This document shows, one piece after another, positions 8,633 to 19,600 of a stretch of 64,000 nucleotides of DNA. The notes under the pieces are model-generated. The model ran no database searches, was not told where the DNA came from, and was given only the letters and a program-made list of their open reading frames with translations. The stretch covers positions 6,983,411 to 7,047,410 of the forward strand of contig NZ_CP036348.1 of NCBI RefSeq assembly GCF_007753095.1. Direction: 5' to 3'. The stretch's first letter is position 1; every line of letters begins with the position of its first letter. A program made the translations under genes and the position numbers. Origin of the DNA: Rosistilla carotiformis (GTDB lineage Bacteria; Planctomycetota; Planctomycetia; Pirellulales; Pirellulaceae).

Positions 8633-10351
8633 ATGACCACGACAGAAACCATTCGCGACATCGACCACTTGATCCTCGGCGCCGGCCCTGCGGGGCTGCA
8701 GCTTGCCTATTTCATGGACCGCGAACAACGCGATTATCTGGTTCTCGAAGCAAACGACCGCGCCGGAGCGTTTTACGAACGGTTCCCGCGACACGGCAAG
8801 CTGATCTCGATCAATAAGGTCTACAACGGCTATACCGAGCGACGGGCCCAGCTTCGATACGACTGGAACTCGCTGTTGTGCGATGACGATGGCTTCAACT
8901 TCCAGAACTACACCGACGCCTATTACCCAAACGCACAACTGTACGCGCAATACCTGCGAGATTACGCAGCCCGCTTCGATCTGAAGATCCAGTACAACAC
9001 TTGGATCAGCGACGTCAGCCGCGCCGAGGACGGAACCGACCGGTTTATCGTTCGCGATGCCGACGGGAACCTCTATCGTTCGCGAACGTTCATCGTCGCG
9101 ACGGGAGTTTCCAAGCCGTACGTTCCCGAAATCCCCGGTATCGAACTGACCGAAAACTACTTCGACATGTCGATCGATCCCAAGGATTACGCCGACCAGC
9201 GGCTGTTGATCATCGGTAAGGGGAACTCCGCGTTTGAGACGGCGAACCATCTGCTCAACGCCACCCGCGTCACGCACCTGGCCAGCCCCGGGTCGATCAA
9301 GATGGCTTGGCAGTCGCACTTCTTCGGCCACCTGCGAGCTGTTAACAACGAGTTCCTGGACACCTACATTCTGAAGGGACAGAACTCCGTCCTCGACGCC
9401 AACATCGACAAGATCGAAAAGGTCGACGGGGAATACCGCGTCAACATCACGTTTACGCATGCCGAAGGACAGCGAGCGGAAATGGCTTACGATCGCGTCA
9501 TCTGCTGCACCGGATTCCGCTGGGATCCCAAGTTCTTTGGCGAGAACTGCCGCCCCGATATGGCTTGCGAAGACCGTTTGCCCGCGATGACAAGCGGCTG
9601 GGAATCGACAAACATTCCCAACCTGTATTACGCCGGCACGATCATGCAGATACGCGATCTGAAGAAGACGATGTCGAACGTGCTGCACGGTTTCCGATTC
9701 AACATCAAATCGCTGTACAACATCATCGCACAGCAACACGAATCGACTCCTTATCCGTCGCACAAACTGCCCGTGGCTGCCGAACCGATCGCCGACAAGA
9801 TCATCGACCGCGTCAGCAGCGACGCGGGACTGATGCACCAACCGGGATTCTTGGGCGATTGCATGGTGGTCGACCGCGAGACGGGCGAGGCGCGGTATCA
9901 CGAGGGGCTGGCTGTCGATTACATCTTGGACAGCGAATTTGGCCAACAGCAAGACTATTACATCATCACGATGGAATACGGCGACTTTGAAGGGAACGTC
10001 TTCAGCCTCGAACGCGAGCCGCATCCGGAGAAGGCTTACAACGACGCCTACCTACATCCGCGGATCCGCCACATGCGCGGCAACGCATTGATCGCCGAGC
10101 ATCACATCAGCGAATCTCTTGAAAATGACTGGCGGCTGAACGAACATTGCGGCAAGCGCAAGCTGATCCGCGCGATCGATTTCGTCGGCCAAGAGGATCC
10201 GACGCAGTACCAGCAGACCCATTTCCAAAAGTTGGTCTGTTTCTTCGAACGGCAGCTAGCCGTCGACACCGCGTCGGCAACCCCGATGTGCCACGAGTCG
10301 AGCAGCCCCACAGCGTGCTCCACCGCCTGCGAAGTTTCCGAAAAGGCGTAG
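8633..10351 (+). CDS. FOXRED2-like FAD/NAD(P)-dependent oxidoreductase
   Basis: A 572-residue two-dinucleotide-binding flavoprotein, starting 16 nt after the NRPS stop and so probably co-transcribed. The FAD Rossmann motif GAGPAG is at residues 16-21. The NAD(P) site GKGNSAFE is near residue 197, and a CCTGFRWD segment resembles the C-terminal FAD motif of flavin monooxygenases. The stretch FPRHGKLISINKVY, followed by a YDWNSLL segment, closely recalls the eukaryotic ER flavoprotein FOXRED2 (remembered family resemblance, no search done). The C-terminal third (from about residue 385) has no motif I can name. Position in the NRPS operon suggests it oxidises the acyl, aminoacyl or polyketide intermediate, for example by hydroxylation, but neither substrate nor reaction can be read from the sequence. 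No signal peptide, so cytoplasmic. Confidence 0.8.
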   Translation: MTTTETIRDIDHLILGAGPAGLQLAYFMDREQRDYLVLEANDRAGAFYERFPRHGKLISINKVYNGYTERRAQLRYDWNSLLCDDDGFNFQNYTDAYYPNAQLYAQYLRDYAARFDLKIQYNTWISDVSRAEDGTDRFIVRDADGNLYRSRTFIVATGVSKPYVPEIPGIELTENYFDMSIDPKDYADQRLLIIGKGNSAFETANHLLNATRVTHLASPGSIKMAWQSHFFGHLRAVNNEFLDTYILKGQNSVLDANIDKIEKVDGEYRVNITFTHAEGQRAEMAYDRVICCTGFRWDPKFFGENCRPDMACEDRLPAMTSGWESTNIPNLYYAGTIMQIRDLKKTMSNVLHGFRFNIKSLYNIIAQQHESTPYPSHKLPVAAEPIADKIIDRVSSDAGLMHQPGFLGDCMVVDRETGEARYHEGLAVDYILDSEFGQQQDYYIITMEYGDFEGNVFSLEREPHPEKAYNDAYLHPRIRHMRGNALIAEHHISESLENDWRLNEHCGKRKLIRAIDFVGQEDPTQYQQTHFQKLVCFFERQLAVDTASATPMCHESSSPTACSTACEVSEKA

Positions 10352-10374
10352 GCACCAAAGCGCAACGCGATCAG

Positions 10375-10484
10375 CGCATACGAGCACGAAGCGCAGGCGA
10401 GTGACCAAGCTCCTCTCGCTTGCGCTTCGTGCTAGCATGCGAGTGCACAATTTTCACTCGATTGCGCCTCGTGCTGGTATGCGA
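10375..10484. repeat. Palindromic intergenic repeat, family A (three half-units)
   Basis: Three related arms with core CACGAAGCGCAAGCGAG: one forward (10375-10405), then two reverse-complement copies (about 10412-10440 and 10456-10484). Arms 1 and 2 can fold into a long hairpin. The same family occurs at 38882-38964. The rest of the 337-nt gap 10352-10688 holds a perfect 7-bp hairpin at 10547-10564 (GCACTTG, loop TCCG, CAAGTGC) and no gene I can support. The repeat is probably a REP/MITE-like element; possible roles are transcription termination or mRNA 3'-end stabilisation. Confidence 0.75.
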
Positions 10485-10688
10485 AACGCAGCCCAGCGCC
10501 CAAGCGAGATGCTGGCCAGGGGAACGTCTGAACACTGCCATGCAATGCACTTGTCCGCAAGTGCCAGCGTAATATCGGCAATCATCGGGATAGTTTTTCA
10601 ATGACCCATTCAAACTGGCTATAACCGATCGGGCAGTAGCCGCGGGGCTTCGGTATCGTAATTCTCGATAAACGAAGGAACGCCGAGT

Positions 10689-10904
10689 ATGTCAGTGAAA
10701 TGGTATTGCATGAAGCGTGGCTGGTTGGGTTCGAAACGAGTCGGCCCGATCCGCGAACCTGAATTTCTGCATCGGATCGATTCGGGGGAAATTCGTCCCG
10801 AAACACTTATCCGCTGCCTATCCAAGACACGTGGTGCTTGGGTCTTTATGAGAACGATCACGCCAGCGATGAAACGCTGGAACGAAAAACATCCCGTTGC
10901 GTAG
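10689..10904 (+). CDS. Small GYF_2-like (DUF4339-type) protein
   Basis: A 71-residue basic protein preceded by a good ribosome site (GAAGGA, about 9 nt before ATG). The pattern W-Y-C-M-K-R-G-W, then VGPIREPEFL, GEIRPETLI and a tryptophan in GAWV resembles GYF_2/DUF4339 modules (W-Y, G-P-x-x, G-x-I-x-x-x-T-L, W), which are frequent in planctomycetes. Such modules are thought to bind peptides or other proteins. There is no signal peptide or transmembrane segment. It sits alone between the family A repeat and a converging glycosyltransferase gene, with no visible operon partner. The assignment rests on motif spacing and the ribosome site only. Confidence 0.6.
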   Translation: MSVKWYCMKRGWLGSKRVGPIREPEFLHRIDSGEIRPETLIRCLSKTRGAWVFMRTITPAMKRWNEKHPVA

Positions 10905-10954
10905 ACACTGGATAAGCGAGCAGCTCAATCTATGTAATGCAAACTCCTTCGTGT

Positions 10955-12187
10955 TCACAATGATTGGCTGTCGACAGTGTTGGATCGGTGCGGTGAATGT
11001 GGATGTTTTGTGATCGTCTGGCCCGAGATGTCATAGCGGACGTCACGCCAATCGATGCTTTGCGCCGTGATGCATTTCCAATAGAAGACCGGTGAGATTA
11101 GCTGGCTCAGTAAAACCCAGAACGGTAGCGCGGCGACGGACATCCACCTCCAGGACCTCCACTGCACGGCTCGACTGGCCAGCCGTCGCCGGACTCCCCA
11201 TTGGCAGAGTCCCACCAATAGCGAGTTGGAGACTTCGAAGGCTGCAAGCGCCGCAAGCACCCCAATCATGTCGTTCGAGTTGGATTGCGTTCCGGCAACG
11301 ATGATCAGTAACGCTGCCAAGAAGGGGACGATGATGGAGATAATGCCGTAGCCGACCGTGGCTGGCCAGCTGGGGTGATACAACTTTGCCAGTAACATTT
11401 GCCGAGGCACCCAGTCGATCACGTTGGCCAGCGTTGTCGATTCACGATTGACGATCATCGCAGTCGGCACAAACGCTTGCCGATAACCATGGTTGCGGAG
11501 CAGCCGATACAGCATGGTGTCTTCGCATAGCGTACCGGACCAGTGTTTCAGCAGATCGGCCTTGTCGATAACATCCCGGCGGATCGCAAGGCTTCCGCCC
11601 CAGGCGATTCGCAGCAGCACCATATTCACTGCGGCGGGAACATTCCATAGGTAGCGTATCATCGACCCGGGCGAGTTGGGCTGAGGCATGTACCAGCGAT
11701 TCCCGGTGGCAACACCGACGCCGGGATCGGCAAGCGGTGCCGCGAGATCGGCCAGCCAATTAGGACCTGGAACCGCATCGGCATCACACAGGGCGACGAT
11801 CTGGAACGACGCATCCAAGTTCCCGATCGCTTGAACCAAACTGCTGCATTTCAAGCTGCACGTCGGTGGCGGGTTTTGCAAGACTTCGATTTGCAGCCCG
11901 GCACGCCCTTCAAATTTCCGCAGCACCGACCAAGCGGGGTCTTCGTCGCTGTCGACGACCACGCAAAGCAAGTAGTTCGCATAATCTTGCGACAGCAGGC
12001 TCTGCAGGCAATCCGACAGGAAAGGGTCCGCGCCGCGAAGGCAAAGGATAATCGCAGCCTTCGGTTGGTTGGCTGTTTGCCGGTCGCAACCGCTTCGCGA
12101 CATGAACCAAACAAAGCAAACCGCCGCAGTCGTCTGGATTGCAACAATCACCGCGATCAAACAATAGAGAGCGGAGACGATCGTCAC
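10955..12187 (-). CDS. Membrane GT2/GT21-like glycosyltransferase (paralog a)
   Basis: A 410-residue integral membrane glycosyltransferase. One N-terminal transmembrane helix (residues 5-28) is followed by a GT-A domain with AAIILCLRGADPFL, nucleotide-sugar Asp in VVVDSDEDPAW, a D-A-D motif in LCDADAVPGPNW and the third Asp in LCEDTML. Hydrophobic helices follow. The Q/RxxRW acceptor motif of processive or ceramide-type enzymes appears only as a degenerate RQMLLAK. The arrangement fits GT21 ceramide glucosyltransferase/HpnI-like enzymes that glycosylate lipid acceptors at the inner membrane. It is clearly a paralog of the product at 22685-23962: both carry PTCSLKCSSLVQA. It is divergent from the condensation-like gene across 113 nt. 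It probably transfers the first sugar onto the lipid product, though that is inference. Confidence 0.85.
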   Translation of the reverse strand: MTIVSALYCLIAVIVAIQTTAAVCFVWFMSRSGCDRQTANQPKAAIILCLRGADPFLSDCLQSLLSQDYANYLLCVVVDSDEDPAWSVLRKFEGRAGLQIEVLQNPPPTCSLKCSSLVQAIGNLDASFQIVALCDADAVPGPNWLADLAAPLADPGVGVATGNRWYMPQPNSPGSMIRYLWNVPAAVNMVLLRIAWGGSLAIRRDVIDKADLLKHWSGTLCEDTMLYRLLRNHGYRQAFVPTAMIVNRESTTLANVIDWVPRQMLLAKLYHPSWPATVGYGIISIIVPFLAALLIIVAGTQSNSNDMIGVLAALAAFEVSNSLLVGLCQWGVRRRLASRAVQWRSWRWMSVAALPFWVLLSQLISPVFYWKCITAQSIDWRDVRYDISGQTITKHPHSPHRSNTVDSQSL

Positions 12188-12300
12188 AGAGCATTTTTCC
12201 TAGGAGCGGTACACGATGGTCGAAATCGCACGCCATCGTCGATGCGACCGAGCGGGATTATACTACTTCGATTTGTGATCGCAGAGGATGCTTCGAGAAG

Positions 12301-13638
12301 ATGGCAAAGCCATTGCCTTTGACGCCGTTTGAGCGATGTATGTTGTGGAGTGATCGGGACGATTACCCATGTCTGTGCATCGGCCGTGTTCTGCTGGAAG
12401 GGCAGCTGGATCGGCAGGCATTCGAGTCGGCGCTGCTCAAGACGCTGGAATATCACTGGCTGTTGCGAGCGACCGTTTCGCATGGACGTCGGAAACGATG
12501 GATCGTTCGAGACGCAAGTCTGCCGCCGATCGAGTGGCAGCAGGGGCCAACGGGACGACCGCTTCCTCCGGCACCGCGAATCGATCTCGATCGCGAAACC
12601 GGTTTGCGGGGTGTGGTCGTTCAAGACAGCCACCGCGTCGAATTAACTCTCCAAATGCACCACGCCTGCTGCGATGGTGCTGGGTTGTTGCGTTTTTTCG
12701 AGGATTTGCTGTCCCACTACGCAACGGAGCAGTCCGGCTTTAAACCAGCGACTGCGGTACCGCCCGTCGATCCCCAGAGGCTGCAGTCTCGCGGTCGGTA
12801 CGGGTTCACGATGTCAAAAGCGCTGAAGATTCTGCCTCGGCAATCGGTTGGCTTGATCGGTGCGCTACAATTCTGGCGACGCCAGCCGGAATCACTCTCT
12901 CTACCACAGACACCGGGGACGATGCGGGCCGAAGCAGTCTTCCCCTCGTCGACGACTCTCGAAGTTTCATCCCAAAATACAGTCGAGCTACGGAAAGCCG
13001 CTCGCCGCCGCAACGTCTCCCTCAACGAACTATTGGCCCGCGACTTCTTTCTTGCCCTCTGGGATTGGCAGGCAGCCTATGGCGTGCGCGAAGATCAAGC
13101 GTGGCTGCGGATGATGATTCCAATCAACATGCGAGATAAGTCGCACGCGACGCTGCCCGCGATGAATGCTGTCAGTTCGATCTTTCTGGATCGTCGCCCA
13201 GGCGACGTTGAAGATGAAACGCAGTTGTTGCACAGCATTCGCGACGAGATGGAGATCATTCGCAGATTCGATTTACGATACACTTTTTTGCTCAGCCTGT
13301 GGTTGATGCAATGGATCCCGGGAGCGCTCCGTCGCTCGGCTACCAACAACGGCCGCACGATATCGGTGATCTTCTCAAATGCAGGGAAATTGTTCCGCCG
13401 CTGCAAGCTTCCCCGAATCGACGGGTTCCATCACGCTGGCAATCTGAAAGTTCTGGACATCGACGGGCTGGCCCCCATCACTTCACAGACCGCCGCAACC
13501 CTATTTGCGTTCGAATACAACAAGCGTTTGAAGTTGAATCTCCACTTTGATCCTCGAGTCATTAGCGACGCGCAGGCGGGACAGTTGCTGCAGATATTCC
13601 TCCAGCGAACCGTCGCCACGACCGCAACCAACACCTAG
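12301..13638 (+). CDS. Stand-alone condensation / PapA-like acyltransferase
   Basis: A 445-residue member of the CoA-dependent acyltransferase superfamily (NRPS condensation, PapA, wax ester synthase). The catalytic signature is complete: MHHACCDGAG with His120, His121 and Asp125. The opening LPLTPFERCMLW resembles condensation-domain N-termini, and a second conserved region contains MMIPINMR followed by D-K. The start at 12301 is chosen because upstream codons would run into the divergent glycosyltransferase gene; AGAGG lies about 13 nt upstream. The gene converges with the PKS and their stop codons overlap in a CTAG. Such enzymes form esters or amides from carrier-bound acyl chains. Since the NRPS has no release domain, this is the best candidate for chain release onto an alcohol, amine or sugar (inference by analogy with PapA5). 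Confidence 0.85.
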   Translation: MAKPLPLTPFERCMLWSDRDDYPCLCIGRVLLEGQLDRQAFESALLKTLEYHWLLRATVSHGRRKRWIVRDASLPPIEWQQGPTGRPLPPAPRIDLDRETGLRGVVVQDSHRVELTLQMHHACCDGAGLLRFFEDLLSHYATEQSGFKPATAVPPVDPQRLQSRGRYGFTMSKALKILPRQSVGLIGALQFWRRQPESLSLPQTPGTMRAEAVFPSSTTLEVSSQNTVELRKAARRRNVSLNELLARDFFLALWDWQAAYGVREDQAWLRMMIPINMRDKSHATLPAMNAVSSIFLDRRPGDVEDETQLLHSIRDEMEIIRRFDLRYTFLLSLWLMQWIPGALRRSATNNGRTISVIFSNAGKLFRRCKLPRIDGFHHAGNLKVLDIDGLAPITSQTAATLFAFEYNKRLKLNLHFDPRVISDAQAGQLLQIFLQRTVATTATNT

Positions 13639-16600
13639 CAGACGGCTGACGGATCGTCGACGGCTCCGTTTTCCTGCAGGTAGGCATAACAGGTCGACAG
13701 CAGTTGCTTGTCGGCCGGCGGGCACAAGATCCCTGATCCGGCTAACGCGTCGAGGGTTCGCTTGCAATCAAATCGCGGGTGGATTCCACGTTTGCCGCCC
13801 GACGTCAGCCGCGGCATCAGGACTTCGGTGAGAACTTCTAAGCTGGCGTCGTGATCAGATGTTTTGGCATCGATCCGTTGGCACCACTCTTCGTGCGAGA
13901 TCAAATCGACTTGCGAGCCAATGCTCTGCATCCAGTTCACAAGGACTTCGTCGTTGAGCGGTTGAGGGTTGGTCAGATGAAACGTCTGGCCCAGGTTTGC
14001 GTCGTGCTGCGACAACGCCACGATCGCACGGGCGACGAAATCGACAGGCGTGATGTCCAGTTGTAACGACCGGAAGGGAGCCGCCCCGACCGACACACAC
14101 GCTCGCACGATCGTGTGCAGCAGATCGTCGACGTTTGCAACGCCGGTTTCGCTGTGTCCGGTCACGTGTCCTGGGCGGTAAATGGTCACGGGCAGCCCAC
14201 GTTGCCGCGCCGTTTCGATCATCTTTTCCGCGACCCATTTGGTTTGGGCGTATCCGTAGATCAAGTCTTCACAGCGAGGCAGGAGATCCGATTCCGCCAC
14301 GTCGCAACCGCGGTTGGCATCGGTCCCGTGCACCATGAATGTCGAGACGTAGTGCAGCGGCTTCGTTTTGTTATGGCATGCCAAACGCAACATCTCTTGA
14401 GTGCCGACCACATTGGGGCCGTGCAACGCATCGTAGGGAAGCATTAGATTGGGGCTAGCCGCGTTGTGGTACAGCACGTCCATCTCGTCGGCCAGGCAAG
14501 AGAACGCTTCGGTCGACAGCCCCAGCTGAGGTTGAGCGATATCGCCAAGCTGGATCTTCACGCGGTCTGCCGCTCCGTTGGGGCAGAGTCGATATTTTGC
14601 CAGATTGTCGACGATCCGTTGCATCCCCGATTCGAGATCGCGTGCGCGAACCAAGCAGGTAATTTCCGAATCGGTCGTTTCCAGCAACTCGTGCAAAAGA
14701 TGGGCTCCGATAAACCCGGTTGCTCCGGTCAACAGAACCTTCGCAGGCGGGTCGCTGGAATAACGCTTGGCAGCTGGCAAAACCGAATCGTCCAAGGCTG
14801 CATCTCTTTCAAAATCGATCCCTTTCGACGGCACCTCTGTTGGCGTCGGTCCCTCGCCACGCTGTGGCTCCACCGCGATCCGTTCAAGCAATTGCTGCTG
14901 CAGCAACACGCTTAGCTCACGAACGTTGACGCCGCTCAACAGACCTCCCATCGGGATGCGGATGCCGGCAGCGGTTTCGAGCCGATTGACCAATTCGACC
15001 GCCATCAACGAATCGATGCCCAGAGTGGTCAGCGAACGCGTTCGGTCGACATCTTGGTCCTGGCTTCCGAAGACTCCGGCAACCTGTTGGGCAACGAAGT
15101 CTTCAAGGAACGCAGGCCACTGATCTGCCGGCATCGCCTTGAGCTCTTCCGGTAGCGACGAACCGCAGCGGCTGCTGCCACGTTCATTCACAACGCCAGC
15201 GTAGACCGGCAGCCGGGTGAGCGCGGGGCTCAGCTTGCTCAATCGCTGCCAGTCGACGCGTGCTGCCGACAACAAAGGCACATCGCGTTGCAGAAGTTGG
15301 CCCAGCAGATCCAATGCCTTCCCCACGGGAAACGCTTGCATCCCCAGAGTATCCAGGTATTCGGCCGTCTTCTGATTCCGGTCGACAAAGCCGGCACCGA
15401 GGATGGCGCCCCAGTTCACCGTCATCGCGGGCAGGTTGCGGGCGTGGCGATAACCAGCCAACGCATCGAGAAAGCTGTTGCCGGCGTTGTAATTCGATTG
15501 CTTCGGAGCACCGATCACGGCGGAAAACGAGGAGAAACAAATGAAGTGATCGAGCGGCAATTCGAGCGTTGCCTGGTGCAGGTTCCACGCTCCGAGCATC
15601 TTGGGTTGAAGCACGCGATTAAATCGCTGCACATCCAGTTCGCTGATGAACTCATCGTCCAGCACCATCGCCGCATGCAGGACCCCTTTGAGCTCTGGCA
15701 TGTCTGCTTGAATCGTATCGATCACGCGGTTGGCGGCTTCTGCGTCGGTGACATCCCCGCGGGCATCGACTACACAGATGCCTTCGTCACGCATCCTTTG
15801 GATTGCGTCGGACGACGCCTGGTCGGGGCCCGAACGACTCATCGAAACAAGATTTCTTGCACCTTGGCTGGCCATCCATTTGGCAACTTCAAAACCAAAA
15901 CCTCTTGCACCGCCGGTGATCAGGTAGGTTGCGTCTGCTTTAAACAGATGTCCTTCCTGGGTGCACGGCCCAACGATGCGTCGCCCCGTTGCCGCGTCGG
16001 ACGCTGGACTTTCGAACGACAGTACATTTTTGCCGATGTGTTGGCCTTGAGCCATATAGCGGAAGGCTTCTGCCGCTTCGCTGATCGGGAACTGGGTCAG
16101 CGGCAGCGGTTTGTAATCTCCCGCCGCAAAACGGTCGCTCAGTTCTCGCAGAACGTTTGCGATCTCCGCTGGCCGCTGATCGATAATTTGCGCCAGGTCG
16201 ATCACATGGTACGAGATGTTGTGCTTGAGCGCAGCCAGGCCGATCTTGGAGTTCCCGTAGACATCCACTTTCCCAATTTCCAGGAAGCGGCCAAAGGGAG
16301 CCAACACCGAAAGGCTCTTCGGAACAAACTCGCCCGCCAATGAATTGAGAACCGCGTCGACTCCAGCGCCGTCGGTCAACTGCATGATCTCGTCGGCAAA
16401 GCGAACGTTCCGCGAATCCATCACGTGAGCAACGCCCATGCGTTTCAACAGTTCTCGCTTTTCGGGCGTCCCCGCCGTCGCGAAAATCTCCAGCCCCAGG
16501 TGCTGTGCAGTCTGCACGGCGGCTTGCCCGACCCCGCCGGCTGCAGCATGGATCAGGATTTTCTCACCAGCCCGCATTCGCGCGATCCGGCCGATCGCAA

Positions 16601-19600
16601 CCTCCGCAGTCATAAACGCGGTAGGCACCGTCGCCCCTTGCGCGAAACTAAGATCCGCTGGCAGCTTGAAGACCATCCGATGATCGACGACCAGATGCGA
16701 CTGGAAGCTGTAGCCCGCGATGCCACACACACGATCGCCCGGTTGAATCGAGTCGACGTTTTCGCCAACACGCTCGACGACGCCAGCAAAGTCGTCGCCA
16801 AACCACAGCAGATCGATCGAGTTGCCTGGGTACATCCCCAACGCCTTCATGACGTCGCGAAAGTTGATCCCTCCCGCCATCACTTGGACTTCGATCTCAT
16901 CGGGTTGCGGGCTGCGGCGATCGGTTTCGTTGAGCGAAAGGTCTTCCAGTACACCCGGTTTTTGCATCTGCAATCGATACGCTCGGCTGGTTGGCCCGCC
17001 GGCGTTCCAATCGAATTGTCGCGTCGGTAGATCGGCAGCGTTGGCTCGATGCAAGCGGTTGACCAACCGCGACGTTCCACGCAGCGCAACTTCCGCTTCC
17101 GGTTCGGCAGCCCTCAATTCATCGACAATATTTGCGACGTCATCCGCATTGGGCTCCACGTCCAAATCGATCAATTGCCAGCCAAGGTCGAAGACTTCGC
17201 TGCGCGCCACGCGGCAAAAGCCGACCAATGGCGAGGCGGCAAGCCCGTCGACTCGATCGGTATCGGATGTCGATTGCGCACCACGGGTCAAAACGTGAAC
17301 GCGGGGTTGAGGACTCAGGTTCCAATCACCCAGAGCCTGAACCAGATGCATGCAGCTCAACACTCCAACCTTTTGTGCATCCAGCAGCCGGTCGATGTCC
17401 AGTGCCGATGCGGGCGTTGAAAGTCCCCAGCCGTGAACAATCTTTTCAACGGTTCGGTCGCCCAGTCGCGCGTCGTGGAAGAGGCGTTGAAGTTCGTCGA
17501 CGGAACCGTCGACAACCGTAAATTCGTTTTCGTCGGTTTGTTGGTACTCGGCACCTCGTCGCACTCGCACGACTTCCCCCAACTCACGATCCCACTGGAG
17601 GGCAAGCTCGGTCGAGACAGGATCCTCCCCAACGAACATCAAAGTGATCGCATCGCTGCTCGGTTCGACATCGTCTTGTCTTGCCATCGAATCCGCGTCG
17701 GCCGATACGGATTGCGTCTCGGGAGCGTGCGCAATGAAGACCGCCTGTTCCGCGTCATCGGCGCATTTGAACGACGCAACGTCCTGGAAGCCACTCTGCT
17801 GCAGCAGTGCTTCCCAAGCGTCGCGGCTGAGCAACGGCGAATCGCTTCGGTGCGCGTCCTGGAACGACCACCAGCCTTTCAGCAATCCGAACACGTTGTC
17901 CCAGATCGGCCTTCTTTCGACGACCTCCAGGAAGACGAACAGTCCTTCGGCCGCCAAACAAGACTTGGCGTTCGCGAGCGCTACGGACAAATCTTCCGTT
18001 GCGTGCAACACGTTAGTCGCGATCACGATGTCGAAACTGTGCGGTTCGATCCCCTGATCCTCAGCCGGTCGTTGGAGATCAAACAGCTGATAATCCATCG
18101 CAGGACAATCGTCGAATCGCTGCTTTGCATCGGCGAGAAACGCGCCGCCGATGTCGGTGAACAGATATTCAAACCGATCTGCGGGGAGCGTCTGGACAAT
18201 TTGTCCCGTCAACGATCCCGTCCCGGCACCAATTTCCAGCACGCGGACGGTACGCCGCGGCGGCAGATTGGCAACGCTCTGCCCGACGACCGTTTTCAGC
18301 AATTGATTGAACGCGGGAAAGTCGCATCCCTGCGTATAAAAATGATCGACCAGGTGACTCGATCCGCCGGGGAACAATAGCTCCAGCGGATCGATCTCAC
18401 CCGACATCACATCAGCCAAACGCAGGCACGACGCGGTCACCAGATCGACTTCCGCAGCAAACCGCGGATACTCTTCTGCCAGATCAGCGAGCAACTCTTT
18501 CGTGTCGCGTGTCGCCAATGTTGTGGTTGCTCGCCAGCCCGATCCATCTGCTGCGATCACACCCGCATCGGCAAGCCAGTGCAGTTGAGCCTGCAGCAAC
18601 TGAGTGTGCTCTTCGACGATCCCCAACGCTTCCATCAACTGGTCGGCGGTGAAGCGATCCCCTGCCTGATATGACCAACCGAGTTGTCGCAGCGCGTTCA
18701 CGATGCAAGCGAGCACGACCTGCTGCATCCGTGGCAGAAAGTCGGCATAGTAGTCGCCAAGCCCATACTGATCGACCAGGTCGGCAGCCTGCGATTCGAC
18801 GGGCCGCAGCAATTCGCTGGATGAAGGGAAGTCGCATGCGCCGGTGGCTTGGGTTCCTCGAATCCGCTGCGGTTGCCACTGGAACCGATACAGGCAGTCA
18901 TCGATTGGGCGAGTGACGCCAGTCCGCTGGACCTTCGCGACGCGGAAACCTTGGATCTCCGCGATCGTTTGTCCGGCGCTGTCGATCACAAAAAGATCGT
19001 ATTCAAAGCAATCGGACTCGGCAGCCGTTTGAACCGCGTGAACCCAAAATTGCAGCGGCAAGCTGTTGCAGTACAAATGCACTCTGCGAATGGATTCGGG
19101 CAAGTAAAAATCGTCGCCTTGTTCAGCATCCGCTTCGGCGTACTGCGTGCCATGAGTTGCTTGCAGGCAGGCGTCTAAGATCGCCGGATGCCAGCGATAT
19201 TCGGCGGCCGCCGAGGCGCCCAAACCCGAAGCGTCGACCCAGGCCAGCGATTCTCGCCGCAGCGGCGAACCATCGAATGAGGTCTCGCTAAGTGACGCTG
19301 GTTCACCATGCCTGAGATGTTGAATCAACGAGAACGCATCGCCAAATCCATACCCCGACCGATGCAGATTGTCGTACAGGTTCTCATGCGAAACAGTGCA
19401 TGGCAGCCGGCTTTCGATCGCCTGCAGATTTGGCTTGGGCTGGATCGGATCGGCCGGCAGCAACACCAACCGCCCGCAGGCATTGGTTTGCCAATTCTGT
19501 TTATCGGTGGAACTGTGGATAGAAAACGACTTGGTCTGTTCTTCGAACACGACTTGAATCGTCGGCATCAGATCGGGATCGATAAACAATGCCTCCAGGC

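Noticed and set aside
8318-10024. 568-codon open frame on minus across the NRPS end and flavoprotein gene
   Set aside because: Antisense to two genes with complete catalytic motifs and composed of shadow-type sequence.
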